Assembly (NCBI GenBank): GCA_030180135.1
Contig: CM058233.1
Location: 58,796,500 to 58,860,499, forward strand
DNA: 64,000 bases
Source of the DNA: Orychophragmus violaceus
Lineage: Eukaryota > Streptophyta > Magnoliopsida > Brassicales > Brassicaceae
Direction of reading: 5' to 3'
The position numbers and the translations under genes were made by a program. Under the pieces are notes generated by a model. It was not told the DNA's origin. It searched no databases and was given only the letters and a program-made list of their open reading frames with translations. Positions 45,348-54,721 of the stretch are shown in pieces; positions within the stretch are counted from its first letter, which is position 1; each line of letters begins with the position of its first letter.

Positions 45348-46010
45348 TCAGACGTCTATAGAAGTCTGCTTTCTATGAAACCAGACGTCTATGGTAGTCT
45401 GAAAAGAGGGTATTTTTGCAATTGATTTCGAAATGTCAGACTTCTCGCAGAAGTCTGAAAGTAATCAGACTTCTGCCGAAGTCTGAAGAAAAAGTGGAGG
45501 GTAGTTTTGCAATTGATTTTGAAATGTCAGACATCTTCGGAAGTCTGATATCTCATCAAACTTCTTATGCTGTCTGACAATTGTTTCAGACAGCGAATGA
45601 AGTCTGATGAAAAACATCGCATTTTCGAGCGTTGACCAAAATTCAATTGTTCAGATGTCTATAGCCGTCTGGCAAAGTTTTGGAAATTCAGATGTCTATA
45701 GCCGTCTGAGATTATTTTTCTTATTTTCAGACAGATTTACATGTTTGACAATTTTTTCGCTTATTCTGGTCAACATCTGAAAATTTGGGTCAATTGCAGT
45801 TTCTACCCCCCATTATTTTCAGACAACGGATTCCGTCTGACAAAAAGTCAAGACTCGGTCAATTTCTTGCCAGACTAAACAAATTTGAATCAATTGCAAA
45901 ACTACCCTCTTCTTATTTGGACTTCTTAACGATGTATTTTTTTTTTCAAAGGAATTTAACAGACTTCTATGGAGGTCTGGCAATTGAAAGTCAATTGCAA
46001 AACTACCCTC
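45348..46010. repeat. Right subterminal array: palindromes alternating with terminal-repeat-like motifs
   Basis: At least eight TCAGACTTC/GAAGTCTGA-type palindromes occur between 45348 and 45740. They are interleaved with GAGGGTA-n-TTTTGCAATTGAT at 45406 and 45496 and with its reverse complement at 45889 and 45990 (ATTGCAAAACTACCCTC). The latter motif resembles the inner part of the terminal repeat (GAGGGCATTTTTGCAA). A 119-codon plus-strand frame across it is not considered a gene. Confidence 0.8.
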
Positions 46011-46562
46011 TCGTTGACCATATTGAAGCTTACGAAAAGATGCAGACTACAAAATCGGATCTGAAAATCGCCGATATGAAAATGTTCTTACCATTCTCCG
46101 ATTTCCGTTTGTTTTTAGCCGCGTCGATTTCCCAGAACATCTAAAATCACCGAAAGCCCCAAATCCGAGACGTGTTTTGCTGTATTTATAAGAGGATAAA
46201 CTATTTTGCTACTTTTGAATCGAAAAATATCGAAAAATCCAGGAAAATCAAAGGGGAAAAGAGAAATCGGTGAGGAGAACATCCGAGCTCAGATTCTTGA
46301 GCTTTAATTGAGCTTTAATGGTGAAAAACGAGCTGGATTACACATTAACTCGTCGGCGATGGTGGGTGTCGTGGTTGTTGAGCATTCATGGCGATGGCAT
46401 TTTCGTGAATATCCAAAACAAATTTGAGTCCTTTTGTCTTTTGATTAAAATATCAGACTTCATATGAAGTCTGACGATGGCATTCCTGTGAATATCCAGA
46501 TTAATAAGGGGATATACTAGCGATGGAGAGGAAGGAGAAGGCCGAGGGTATAATCCGGGTTG
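46011..46562 (-). promoter_or_regulatory. MULE right flank, presumed upstream region of the transposase
   Basis: No coding region is supported. The stretch lies upstream of the minus-strand transposase, includes a palindrome at about 46454 and ends at the terminal repeat. The start of transcription could not be placed. Confidence 0.35.
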
Positions 46563-46596
46563 ACTTCAATTTCGAGGGCATTTTTGCAAACAACCC
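46563..46596 (-). repeat. MULE right terminal inverted repeat
   Basis: Reads GGGTTGTTTGCAAAAATGCC and then CTCGAAATTGAAGT on the minus strand. It is followed by the target repeat TTATAAAGA. Confidence 0.75.
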
Positions 46597-46719
46597 TTAT
46601 AAAGATCCTATTTAAAATTGCAACAATAATCTTATGTAACAATATTTTCAAACTATATAGTGATCGACCTTAAAGGAGCAAATTTTTTAAATAAGGAGAA
46701 TAATATAAATAGATAAGTC

Positions 46720-47905
46720 TTTAATCACAACCCAAACAATCTTCAATATACACACTAAAAAAACATCAAAACAGTAAAGAAATTGTCAGATAGTAAAACT
46801 ATATTCAAGGACATCTCTCTGTCTTGCAATGAAAGCTTCAACGGGCTCAAATTCATCCATTAAATCTTGTACTTCTGGAAAATGAGGGTTGAAGAGGCAT
46901 CCGACAATCCTTTGTGACTCTCTAAGCAGATATCTTCTTTATCATCTACATCAAAACTTATAATTAGTGGTAAAATTATAAACCATAGATAGCAATATAT
47001 GATAAAAATAAAGCAATGAAACACTTACATCCAAAATGAAAAATATTTCAAAATTTCAAAACACAAATAACATTTGACCTATTACAATCAGCTAATCGTT
47101 TTATAAAATCATGGGTGTGTGTACCTAAAGCTACACACCTGAGCCAGTTACACCAACAAAATTTAACAGTAACTAACTGTTAATACCAAAACCAATATGA
47201 TTATACATAGGACAAACATAAAACATAAGATCCAATATTATTGTGAGTCTTTGATATGAAATATTCTTTTTGTTGTTGCAGAGTTATCGACATCCACATT
47301 CATGGGTCCGGAACTGGCCATCATACCCGTTACATCTGCAAAATCATGATTTTGTTATTTAATACTAACAACTAAATCATATTATTTACCAACAAATCAT
47401 CTATCACATGCATACCAACAACAACATTAGTTGGAGTGTTGAAATCTTGGACTTCTTTGATACTTAAAAATCCAAAAAATTGATTATCATTGATTGCATC
47501 AATCTTTCGGATTGCAGCCCCTGGAGCTATGCAGATCATATATTCAGATTTCGTAGCACGAAGTCTTGAATCAACATAGGAAACTTTGATATTCTTCATT
47601 TGAAGCCATTTCCCCTCCATTTTTTCCAAACCCTTAAAATTGGGAACTTCGGCTGGTGTAATGATGAGTTCTATCTTTGCTACATATAAAATTAATTAGG
47701 TTAATAGTTTATATACATATACATATTTATATATATGATAAAAAATAAATCTTCTCTTCTCACTTACCATTTCAACCGCAAGAACATAATTGAAAAAGAA
47801 GCCTTAACCGAAATTGTGATACTCATATACTCTTAGGAATTTTATTTTAAACTGTCAATCATTGCTTGATCGGTTAACCTCTGAAAGAAGATCAACTATT
47901 TCCAT
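46720..47905 (-). pseudogene. RPA1/DUF223-like pseudogene, 5' part, copy 2
   Basis: Duplicate of the 19826-18700 part of copy 1. Its ATG is at 47905, and exon 2 is in frame through KGLEKMEGKWLQMKN because the A tract has 6 rather than 8 bases. It is therefore the better preserved copy of that exon. The rest of the gene is separated by the MULE. Confidence 0.7.
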
Positions 47906-48092
47906 CTTGACTGATATTTTTTTTGGCAAAAAGAGTTTGTAACTGTTCTTCTTCTCTTGTACAAGAACTTAAAATCGAAAACAATTTTTTTGTTAATAAT
48001 GAAACCCAAGAGACAAAATTTCAATTAAAAGGCAATAACTATTTATTTAAATAAATATGCAAATTCATTTAAATAACATGATATATGTAAAA

Positions 48093-48459
48093 GGGCAAAT
48101 CGCATTAATAGCACAAAAAACATGATTTGTCAAAAATATAGCACCAAGGAAGAAAAATCATAAAAATAGCACAAAAACATGTTTTGTCACTAAATTAACC
48201 CTAACCCTAAATCTTAAATACTAAACCCTAAACCCTAAATACTAAACCCTAACCTTGAATAATAAACCTTAAACCCTAAATACTAAACCCTAAACCCTAA
48301 ATAATAAACCCTAAACCCTAAATAATTAACCTTAAACCCTAAATTATATAATGTTATAAAAGTCTTTGTAATTAAAATAATGCTAAAAATGTGAATTATT
48401 TTCCTTGGTGCTATATTTATGATAAAGTATGTTTTTTGTGCTATTTTATGACTTTTCTC
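48093..48459. mobile_element. 367-bp MITE (9-bp target duplication) with telomere-like interior
   Basis: It interrupts unit 2 of the tandem duplication; unit 1 (about 20010) has the empty site. Flanks are TATGTAAAA at 48084-48092 and 48460-48468. The arms form a long imperfect inverted repeat sharing AATAGCACAAAAAACAT and AAATATAGCACCAAGG. The middle (48183-48345) consists of about 15 CCCTAAA-type repeats with variants. A 9-bp duplication suggests a Mutator-type element; there is no coding capacity. Confidence 0.85.
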
Positions 48460-48719
48460 TATGTAAAATATAACCGTCATTATTGTTTTTTATCTAAATG
48501 GTCATAACATCGGCAATATATCTACGGAAATATTATGTATGCGTTGTAATGATTGCTCCTAATTTTATGATAGTTTATAAAAGAGGTTATATATAACATT
48601 CAAAATATGTTGATTCAATAGAATACATAACCGAAAATATAAATCTAAATCACTAAAAATAACAACAACTTAAAGAGTTTATCAGACTACAATAAAAATT
48701 TGGTGAAATAATAAAACAT

Positions 48720-49230
48720 CTAAGTTTTTGAAATGGTTTTTTCTTTCTTAAGCACATCTTCAAATTTCTCCAACTTAATCTTCTTATTGAAAGCCTTTTT
48801 TTTGGTTGAAAAAAACTCATCAATGTATTACCTTCACGTTTTGAGGAATGACTTGTAAATACATCACAAGACTCTTCACTTATTGCACGGACTTTGGAAA
48901 TCTATAAACCATCAAACAAAGAATTCATAGATATAACTTATTTTGATCCAAAAATATAACCTAGTAAATTATAAATTACTAACTATGGAAACTTGAATAT
49001 TCTACTATATTTACCTTATCAGCAGAAATTATGGTTCTCAAAGTAGGTGTTGGAGTATCTGGATCATCTGGTTCATCAACATTAAGGACATCATGCATGG
49101 TCCATACTGTACAAACCTTGTAATATTCATTTTCATATACCACATTCTCCTTTGTAATAAAAATCAGAAACTCAAAAGTCTTTTCAATTAAGTTGGTAAG
49201 GGTATCTGGTAGTGCAGTTGGATCTTCAGT
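48720..49230 (-). pseudogene. RPA1-like C-terminal exons of a further copy
   Basis: Exon 49230-49015 (CAACAG acceptor, GTAAAT donor) encodes ALPDTLTNLIEKTFEFLIFI, ENVVYENEYYKV and a tail DEPDDPDTPTPTLR, the pattern of the last OB-fold of plant RPA1-like proteins. A final exon (about 48900-48720) has KVRAISEES and a Lys-rich end (KLEKFEDVLKKEKTISKT with TAG). Upstream exons are displaced by the Copia at 49261. The stretch lies on the N-terminal side of copy 2 and so belongs to a separate gene copy. Confidence 0.6.
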
Positions 49231-49260
49231 CTGTTGAGAAGAGAAAGGTAATATAGTTAA

Positions 49261-49889
49261 TGTTGGATAGTTCAGTTGATCCTGATTCAATTCTCATATT
49301 GATATCAACCTAAACATGCATCAGATCTAGGTGTTCTTATTTAGAAACAATATGATCTCACCTTTTACCTGTTAGTTGCAGCGGAATTGATGAACAGGTC
49401 AGAGATCAGGGAGATACACCAAGGGATGAATCCTCCAAAGGCTCACACACGCAATCACCGGAAACTGGCTGCTAGACCACGAGGAGATGGGGCGCAGAAG
49501 AGAGAGAGAGGCGCGGCTTAGGAGGCTAGGGTTAGGGAGAAAAGACTTGGCTTTTAGTCATTAAAAGCCTTCTCTTTCCCTTTTGGGCTTTTGGGCCCAA
49601 TCTGATTAAATCCCATTTAATCAGACCCATTAATCTTTCTCTCTTAGTACGACAAATGCCTAGCACTTTTGTCGTACTTCTGCTAAGCCGTTCCAACACA
49701 TTTTCCTGTTAGCTTAGGCGTGTGACCCATATGGGATCATATAATAAAAGCAATAAGTCCAAGACTTATAGATCATGAGCGGACTCTAGCAAGCCATCAT
49801 GATCCCCAGTATTATATGACTTATGTCTGATCTCGACATACTCTTACTTTCTAGAGACAGTACCGAGATTACTGGACACAATTCCAACA
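49261..49889 (-). repeat. Third Copia LTR (3' LTR in element orientation)
   Basis: 629 bp, TGTTGGATAG to ATTCCAACA. It pairs with 56385-57013. Confidence 0.93.
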
Positions 49890-50743
49890 ATCTCCCACTT
49901 GTACTGGAATCTCTGTATTCATAATCCTTTTGTCTCAATATCTCGATTAGTCATAAGGCAAGATTGGTGTCATCCTTATAAAGCCTAATCTTGTTCATCG
50001 GACTCTGATTTGATACTGACAATCCAAACGACTCGGGAAAGTCCGTTTGAGCATGGCCATGCGTTTTCCAGTATTCAAATCTCCGATTGGCCTAGAGATA
50101 TTCACTCCATTTATATTGGAGGGACAAATCCCATCTTGTTCCATCACTGTAAACCACTCATTTCATGATGTACCCAAACAAGGTCCTTATAGCTATCATA
50201 GAACGATAGCGTTAGACAATGATCAAAGTACGTCAGTCCATGTGCAGTCACATGCATGTGAACTCAGGTCTAAGGACTATACTCTATAGTCGTAGTAAGA
50301 ATCTCTTATGACACAGATATAAATATCCTGAAGAGTTCTTATAAGCGGGTCTTGTCCGGTCGTATGTTCCCAACATACACCTATGTACTGACTTTGATGC
50401 CGTGCATCTATGACACACTGAGACTTTGTCATAAGTCACGCACCAATCCAGTCTCACACGGTTGTTGGTGTTCCAGTTTCAACAACCTTCGACTAGGGAC
50501 GGGATGATATAATACATCCATCAAATATAGGGTCTCATGATCAAGCTAAATGACTTTGATGACTCAAGATCAAGTCATTTACTTCGATGACCTATAAAAT
50601 GGTTCATATCATTTTGGAACGATTATTTTATCACAGTTAAAATAATCTTGAAATAATAATTTCATTAAAACATAAAATAATGTTTTACAAGAACATATCA
50701 AATAACTAAAATAAAGCTCACAAAACTCCCACTCAAATTTAGA

Positions 50744-53700
50744 TTACATTTCAATGTTTCTAATGCCTACAGCTTCAGTCAGGAACTCGAGCTTAGGCCT
50801 TGGGAGTGGCTTTGTCAACGGATCAGCGACATTATCATCTGTCGGAACTCGGCTGATCTTGACTTCCTTTCTATTAATGATGTCACGTATCAAGTGATAT
50901 CTTCTTTGAACATGCTTGGATTTCTGGTGTGATCTTGGTTCCTTTGCCTGAGCTATAGCACCATTGTTGTCACAAAACAGTGCCAGAGGCTCAGCCGCAT
51001 CTGGTATCACACCTAGTTCCATAATGAACTTTCGTATCCAAACAGCTTCCTTCGCTGCTTCTGAGGCGGCGATATATTCAGCTTCTGTAGTGGAATCAGC
51101 AACGGTGTCCTGCTTGGAGCTTCTCCAACTTACTGCACCGCCATTCAGACAAAAGACATAACCGGACTGTGACCGGAAATCATCTGTGTCTGTCTGGAAA
51201 CTTGCGTCCGTGAATCCACTGACTTTAAGCACATCACTTCCACCGTACACTAAGAACTTATCCTTAGTATGTCTTAGATACTTCAAGATATTCTTTACGG
51301 CAATCCAATGGTTTTCACCTGGATTTGACTGGTATCTACTCGTCATGCTCAATGCATAAGCAACATCAGGACGAGTACAGATCATGGCATACATGACAGA
51401 TCCTATTGCAGATGCATAAGGAATATTCTTCATGCGCTCAAGCTCAGCAGCCGACGTAGGGCTCTGCTTCTTGCTTAGCGTTGTGCCATGTACCATTGGC
51501 GTGAAGCCCTTCTTGGAATCTTTCATGCTGAATCTTTGTAGGACTTTGTCAATGTATGAGTCTTGACACAAGCCTATCAGCCTCTTAGGTCTATCCCGAT
51601 AGATCCTAATTCCAAGAACGTATGCGGCTTCACCCATGTCTTTCATGGAAAAACAACTTCCAAGCCAGTCTTTTACAGACTTCAGCATTGGAACGTCGTT
51701 TCCGAGAAGTAGTATGTCATCGACATACAGAATAAGAAATACAATCTTGCTCCCACTAGATTTCTTATTCACGCATTGTTCTTCTTCGTTTCTGATGAAG
51801 TCAAATTGCTTGATCGCTTCATCAAAACGAAGATTCCAGCTCCTCGATGCTTGCTTCAATCCATAAATGGATTTGTGAAGCTTGCATACTTTCCCAGCAT
51901 TCTTTGGATCTATGTAACCGTCAGGTTGTGTCATATACACATCCTCTTCCAGAATACCATTCAGGAAGGCGGTTTTCACGTCCATCTGCCAAATTTCATA
52001 ATCATGAAAAGCTGCAGTTGCTAGTAGAATCCGAATAGATTTCATCATAGCCACCGGTGAATAGGTTTCATCGTAGTCCACACCGTGAACTTGTCTGAAA
52101 CCTTTTGCCACCAACCTGGCTTTATAAATCTGGACATTTCCATCCACGTCAATCTTCTTCTTGAAGATCCATTTGCACTCGATGGCTTTTACACCAGCGG
52201 GTAAGTCAACCAACGAAAACACTTGGTTGACCGACATGGAGTCCATTTCGGAATCAGTGGCCTTGCGCCACTTAGAGGAATCTGGGCCCATCATGGCTTG
52301 ATTGAAGTTCGATGGTTCATCACCATCAATGATAAAAAGATCATGACAGTCAGTCACGAGGAATCCCTGATATCTCTCGGGTTCGTGACGGATCCTCCCG
52401 GATCTTCGAACTTCAGGTACTACAGGTTCAGGCTCTACAATTTCTTGTAGATCCTCCTGCTGCTCTTCCTCATTAGGTTGAGCAGTATCCTGTTCATCTT
52501 GAATTTCTTCAAGCAGTACCTTACTCCCACTGTCTTTCTTAGAGAGAAACTCCCTCTCAAGAAAGTTACAATCCCGGGCAACAAAGATCTTGTTCTCGGA
52601 ACGTAGATAGAAGTAATAAGCCTTGGTTTCCCGTGGATAACCAATGAAGTAGCATTTATCAGATTTTGGTGTAAGCTTATCTGAGATTAATCTCTTAACA
52701 TAGGCTTCACAACCCCAAATTCTTAGATAAGACAGCACTGGAGCTTCTCCAGTCCATAATTCATATGGTGTCTTTGCTACTGCTTTTGATGGCGCTCTGT
52801 TTAGAGTGAACACTGCTGTTAGCAGAGCATATCCCCAAAGGGATATTGGAAGGTCTGTGTGACTCATCATAGATCGAACCATATCCAATAAGGTCCGATT
52901 TCTCCTCTCAGACACACCATTCCATTGAGGTGTTCCAGGAGGAGTGAGTTGGGATACGATCCCACACTCTCTCAGATGATCACTGAATTCTTGGCTTAAG
53001 TATTCTCCTCCTCGGTCGGACCGAAGAGCTTTAATGCTTTTGCCAAGTTGGTTCTGTACTTCATTTTGGAATTCTCTGAACTTCTCAAAAGATTCAGACT
53101 TATGTTTCATTAAATAAACATATCCATACCTACTGAAATCATCAGTAAAGGTAATGAAGTACTGATAGTTTCCTCTTGCATTTGTGGACATTGGGCCACA
53201 CACATCAGTGTGTATCAGGCCCAATAAGTCACTGGCCCTCTCGTTAGGTTTATTAAAGGGGGCCCGTGTCATTTTGCCCATCATGCAGGATTCGCATTTC
53301 TCACATGACTCAAAGTCAAATGAGCCAAGAAGTCCATTCGAATGGAGCCTCTTGATGCGTTTCTCGCTGATGTGCCCTAAACGACAATGCCATAGAAACG
53401 TTCGGTTTTCCTCATTAGGTTTAAACCGTTTTGTATTAATGTTATAAATTGGCGCGGATTGATCGAGTATGTAAAGCCCATTCGTAAGAGGGGCAGAACC
53501 ATAGAACAAATTGTTGCGATTGAAGGAACATAATTTATTCTTAACTGAAAAATCATAACCTTCCAAATCCAACAAAGAAATTGAAATAATATTTCTGCTT
53601 ATAGCAGGTACAAAATAACAATTATTCAGTTCTAAAATCAATCCCGAAGGTAAAGACAACAAGTATGTTCCTACAGCTAGTGCTGAAACTTTCGCTCCAT

Positions 53701-54721
53701 TCCCAACTCGTAGCTCCACTTGTCCTTGCTTCAGCCTTCTACTGTTGCTGAGTGCCTGCATATTTGTACAAATATGAGCCCCACAACCAGTATCCATGAC
53801 CCATGAGGTATTATCAGAAGTAGTTGTATTAACTTCTATAACAAAAATACCTGATGAAGAAGTCTCGAAAGTCTTCTTCTTTAATTCCTTTAGACCTTCC
53901 TGGAATTTCTTACAATCTCTTCTCCAATGCCCCAGTTCTTTGCAGAATCTGCACATGTCAGTAGGCCCAGCCTTGGACTTGGGCTTGGGCTTTGGCGTGT
54001 CCTTGTCCGCGACTTGGACAGCCTTGGCCGCTCCCTTATCCTTAGCAGAGGATTTCTTAAACCCCTTGCCCTTTTGCACCATAAGCACATTGGGGTCCTT
54101 GGCGGTTTTCCTCAAGTTGGGCTCTGCAGTCTTGAGCATTCCGTGAAGCTCAGGTAGTGTCTTACTCAAGCCATGCATGTTAAAGTTCAGAATGAACTGA
54201 TCATAGCTTGCAGGTAAAGACTGCAGAATGATGTCGCAGGCAAGTTCCTGGCTGATTGGGCAGTCGAGTTTCTGAAGATGATCGAGATAACCCATCATCT
54301 TCAACACATGAGGACTCACTGCCGCATTCGCAGCCAACTTACAGTCCAAGAGGTTCTTAACTGTCTGGAACCTCTCGGTCCTAGCCTGCTCCTGAAAAAG
54401 CGATTTCAGGCTTGCCATGATCTCGATTGGAGACAATACACTTTCGAACTGTTTTTGCAGCTCAGTAGTCATTGTCACCAACATCAGGCAATAAACATCA
54501 TTTTCATCTGACGAATGCTTTTCCCAAGCATTGTGCAGAGTCCTGGCAGCATTGGCAAGAGGCCTCTCGGGGAGGGGATCTCGAAGGACGTAATCCTTCT
54601 TCTCCTGCTTGAGGACCAGCCTCAAGTTCCTTGACCATGTCAGGAAGTTCGTTCCAGTCAGCTTCTCCTTCTCGAGAACAGACCGGATCGAGAATGTGTT
54701 TTGTGTGCTTGTAGTAGTCAT
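50744..54721 (-). CDS. Copia gag-pol polyprotein, intact (1,325 aa), second copy
   Basis: The frame is uninterrupted from ATG 54721 to 50744, the same length as the polyprotein at 28691-32668, with few replacements (for example CKELGHWRRDC in the zinc knuckle, CVNKKSS near the RT centre, VQRRYHLIRD near the end). All catalytic motifs are present: DTG protease, integrase D, D and E, YVDD reverse transcriptase and RNase H. Equal length and close identity with no frameshift show that this family has been mobile recently or remains under constraint. Confidence 0.96.
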   Translation of the reverse strand: MTTTSTQNTFSIRSVLEKEKLTGTNFLTWSRNLRLVLKQEKKDYVLRDPLPERPLANAARTLHNAWEKHSSDENDVYCLMLVTMTTELQKQFESVLSPIEIMASLKSLFQEQARTERFQTVKNLLDCKLAANAAVSPHVLKMMGYLDHLQKLDCPISQELACDIILQSLPASYDQFILNFNMHGLSKTLPELHGMLKTAEPNLRKTAKDPNVLMVQKGKGFKKSSAKDKGAAKAVQVADKDTPKPKPKSKAGPTDMCRFCKELGHWRRDCKKFQEGLKELKKKTFETSSSGIFVIEVNTTTSDNTSWVMDTGCGAHICTNMQALSNSRRLKQGQVELRVGNGAKVSALAVGTYLLSLPSGLILELNNCYFVPAISRNIISISLLDLEGYDFSVKNKLCSFNRNNLFYGSAPLTNGLYILDQSAPIYNINTKRFKPNEENRTFLWHCRLGHISEKRIKRLHSNGLLGSFDFESCEKCESCMMGKMTRAPFNKPNERASDLLGLIHTDVCGPMSTNARGNYQYFITFTDDFSRYGYVYLMKHKSESFEKFREFQNEVQNQLGKSIKALRSDRGGEYLSQEFSDHLRECGIVSQLTPPGTPQWNGVSERRNRTLLDMVRSMMSHTDLPISLWGYALLTAVFTLNRAPSKAVAKTPYELWTGEAPVLSYLRIWGCEAYVKRLISDKLTPKSDKCYFIGYPRETKAYYFYLRSENKIFVARDCNFLEREFLSKKDSGSKVLLEEIQDEQDTAQPNEEEQQEDLQEIVEPEPVVPEVRRSGRIRHEPERYQGFLVTDCHDLFIIDGDEPSNFNQAMMGPDSSKWRKATDSEMDSMSVNQVFSLVDLPAGVKAIECKWIFKKKIDVDGNVQIYKARLVAKGFRQVHGVDYDETYSPVAMMKSIRILLATAAFHDYEIWQMDVKTAFLNGILEEDVYMTQPDGYIDPKNAGKVCKLHKSIYGLKQASRSWNLRFDEAIKQFDFIRNEEEQCVNKKSSGSKIVFLILYVDDILLLGNDVPMLKSVKDWLGSCFSMKDMGEAAYVLGIRIYRDRPKRLIGLCQDSYIDKVLQRFSMKDSKKGFTPMVHGTTLSKKQSPTSAAELERMKNIPYASAIGSVMYAMICTRPDVAYALSMTSRYQSNPGENHWIAVKNILKYLRHTKDKFLVYGGSDVLKVSGFTDASFQTDTDDFRSQSGYVFCLNGGAVSWRSSKQDTVADSTTEAEYIAASEAAKEAVWIRKFIMELGVIPDAAEPLALFCDNNGAIAQAKEPRSHQKSKHVQRRYHLIRDIINRKEVKISRVPTDDNVADPLTKPLPRPKLEFLTEAVGIRNIEM

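Larger units (their letters stand above)
21919..46596. mobile_element. Mutator-like element (MULE) carrying GRF zinc-finger, DUF1985-Ulp1 protease and MuDR transposase genes
   Basis: The element is flanked by a perfect 9-bp direct repeat TTATAAAGA (21910-21918 and 46597-46605); the undisturbed duplicate near 18522 has a single copy. The ends are imperfect inverted repeats sharing TTGC-n-AAAT-n-CCCTC. A 9-bp target duplication and a MuDR transposase define the superfamily. The gene set (Ulp1-like protease with DUF1985, GRF-type zinc finger) resembles the ULP-carrying 'Kaonashi' type MULEs known from Arabidopsis. It spans 24,678 bp, of which 12,845 bp (nested Copia elements plus one target repeat) are later insertions, leaving an original element of about 11.8 kb. 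Its noncoding parts contain many copies of a TCAGACTTC/GAAGTCTGA palindrome. Both the protease and the transposase genes are disrupted. Confidence 0.88.
20236..48689. repeat. Tandem duplication, unit 2, split by a MULE and a MITE
   Basis: The first half of the unit occupies 20236-21918 (matching 16846 to about 18528) and the second half 46597-48689 (matching about 18520-20235). Between them lies the 24.7-kb MULE; a further 367-bp MITE lies at 48093. Removing both restores an uninterrupted copy of unit 1, so both insertions postdate the duplication. Confidence 0.9.

Noticed and set aside
45785..46144. 119-codon plus-strand frame near the MULE right end
   Set aside because: It covers subterminal repeats and palindromes, lies upstream of the opposite-strand transposase and has no recognisable domain.
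48183..48345. True telomere or telomere fusion (CCCTAAA repeats)
   Set aside because: The repeats lie inside a delimited 367-bp MITE with a 9-bp target duplication and are interrupted by many variants.
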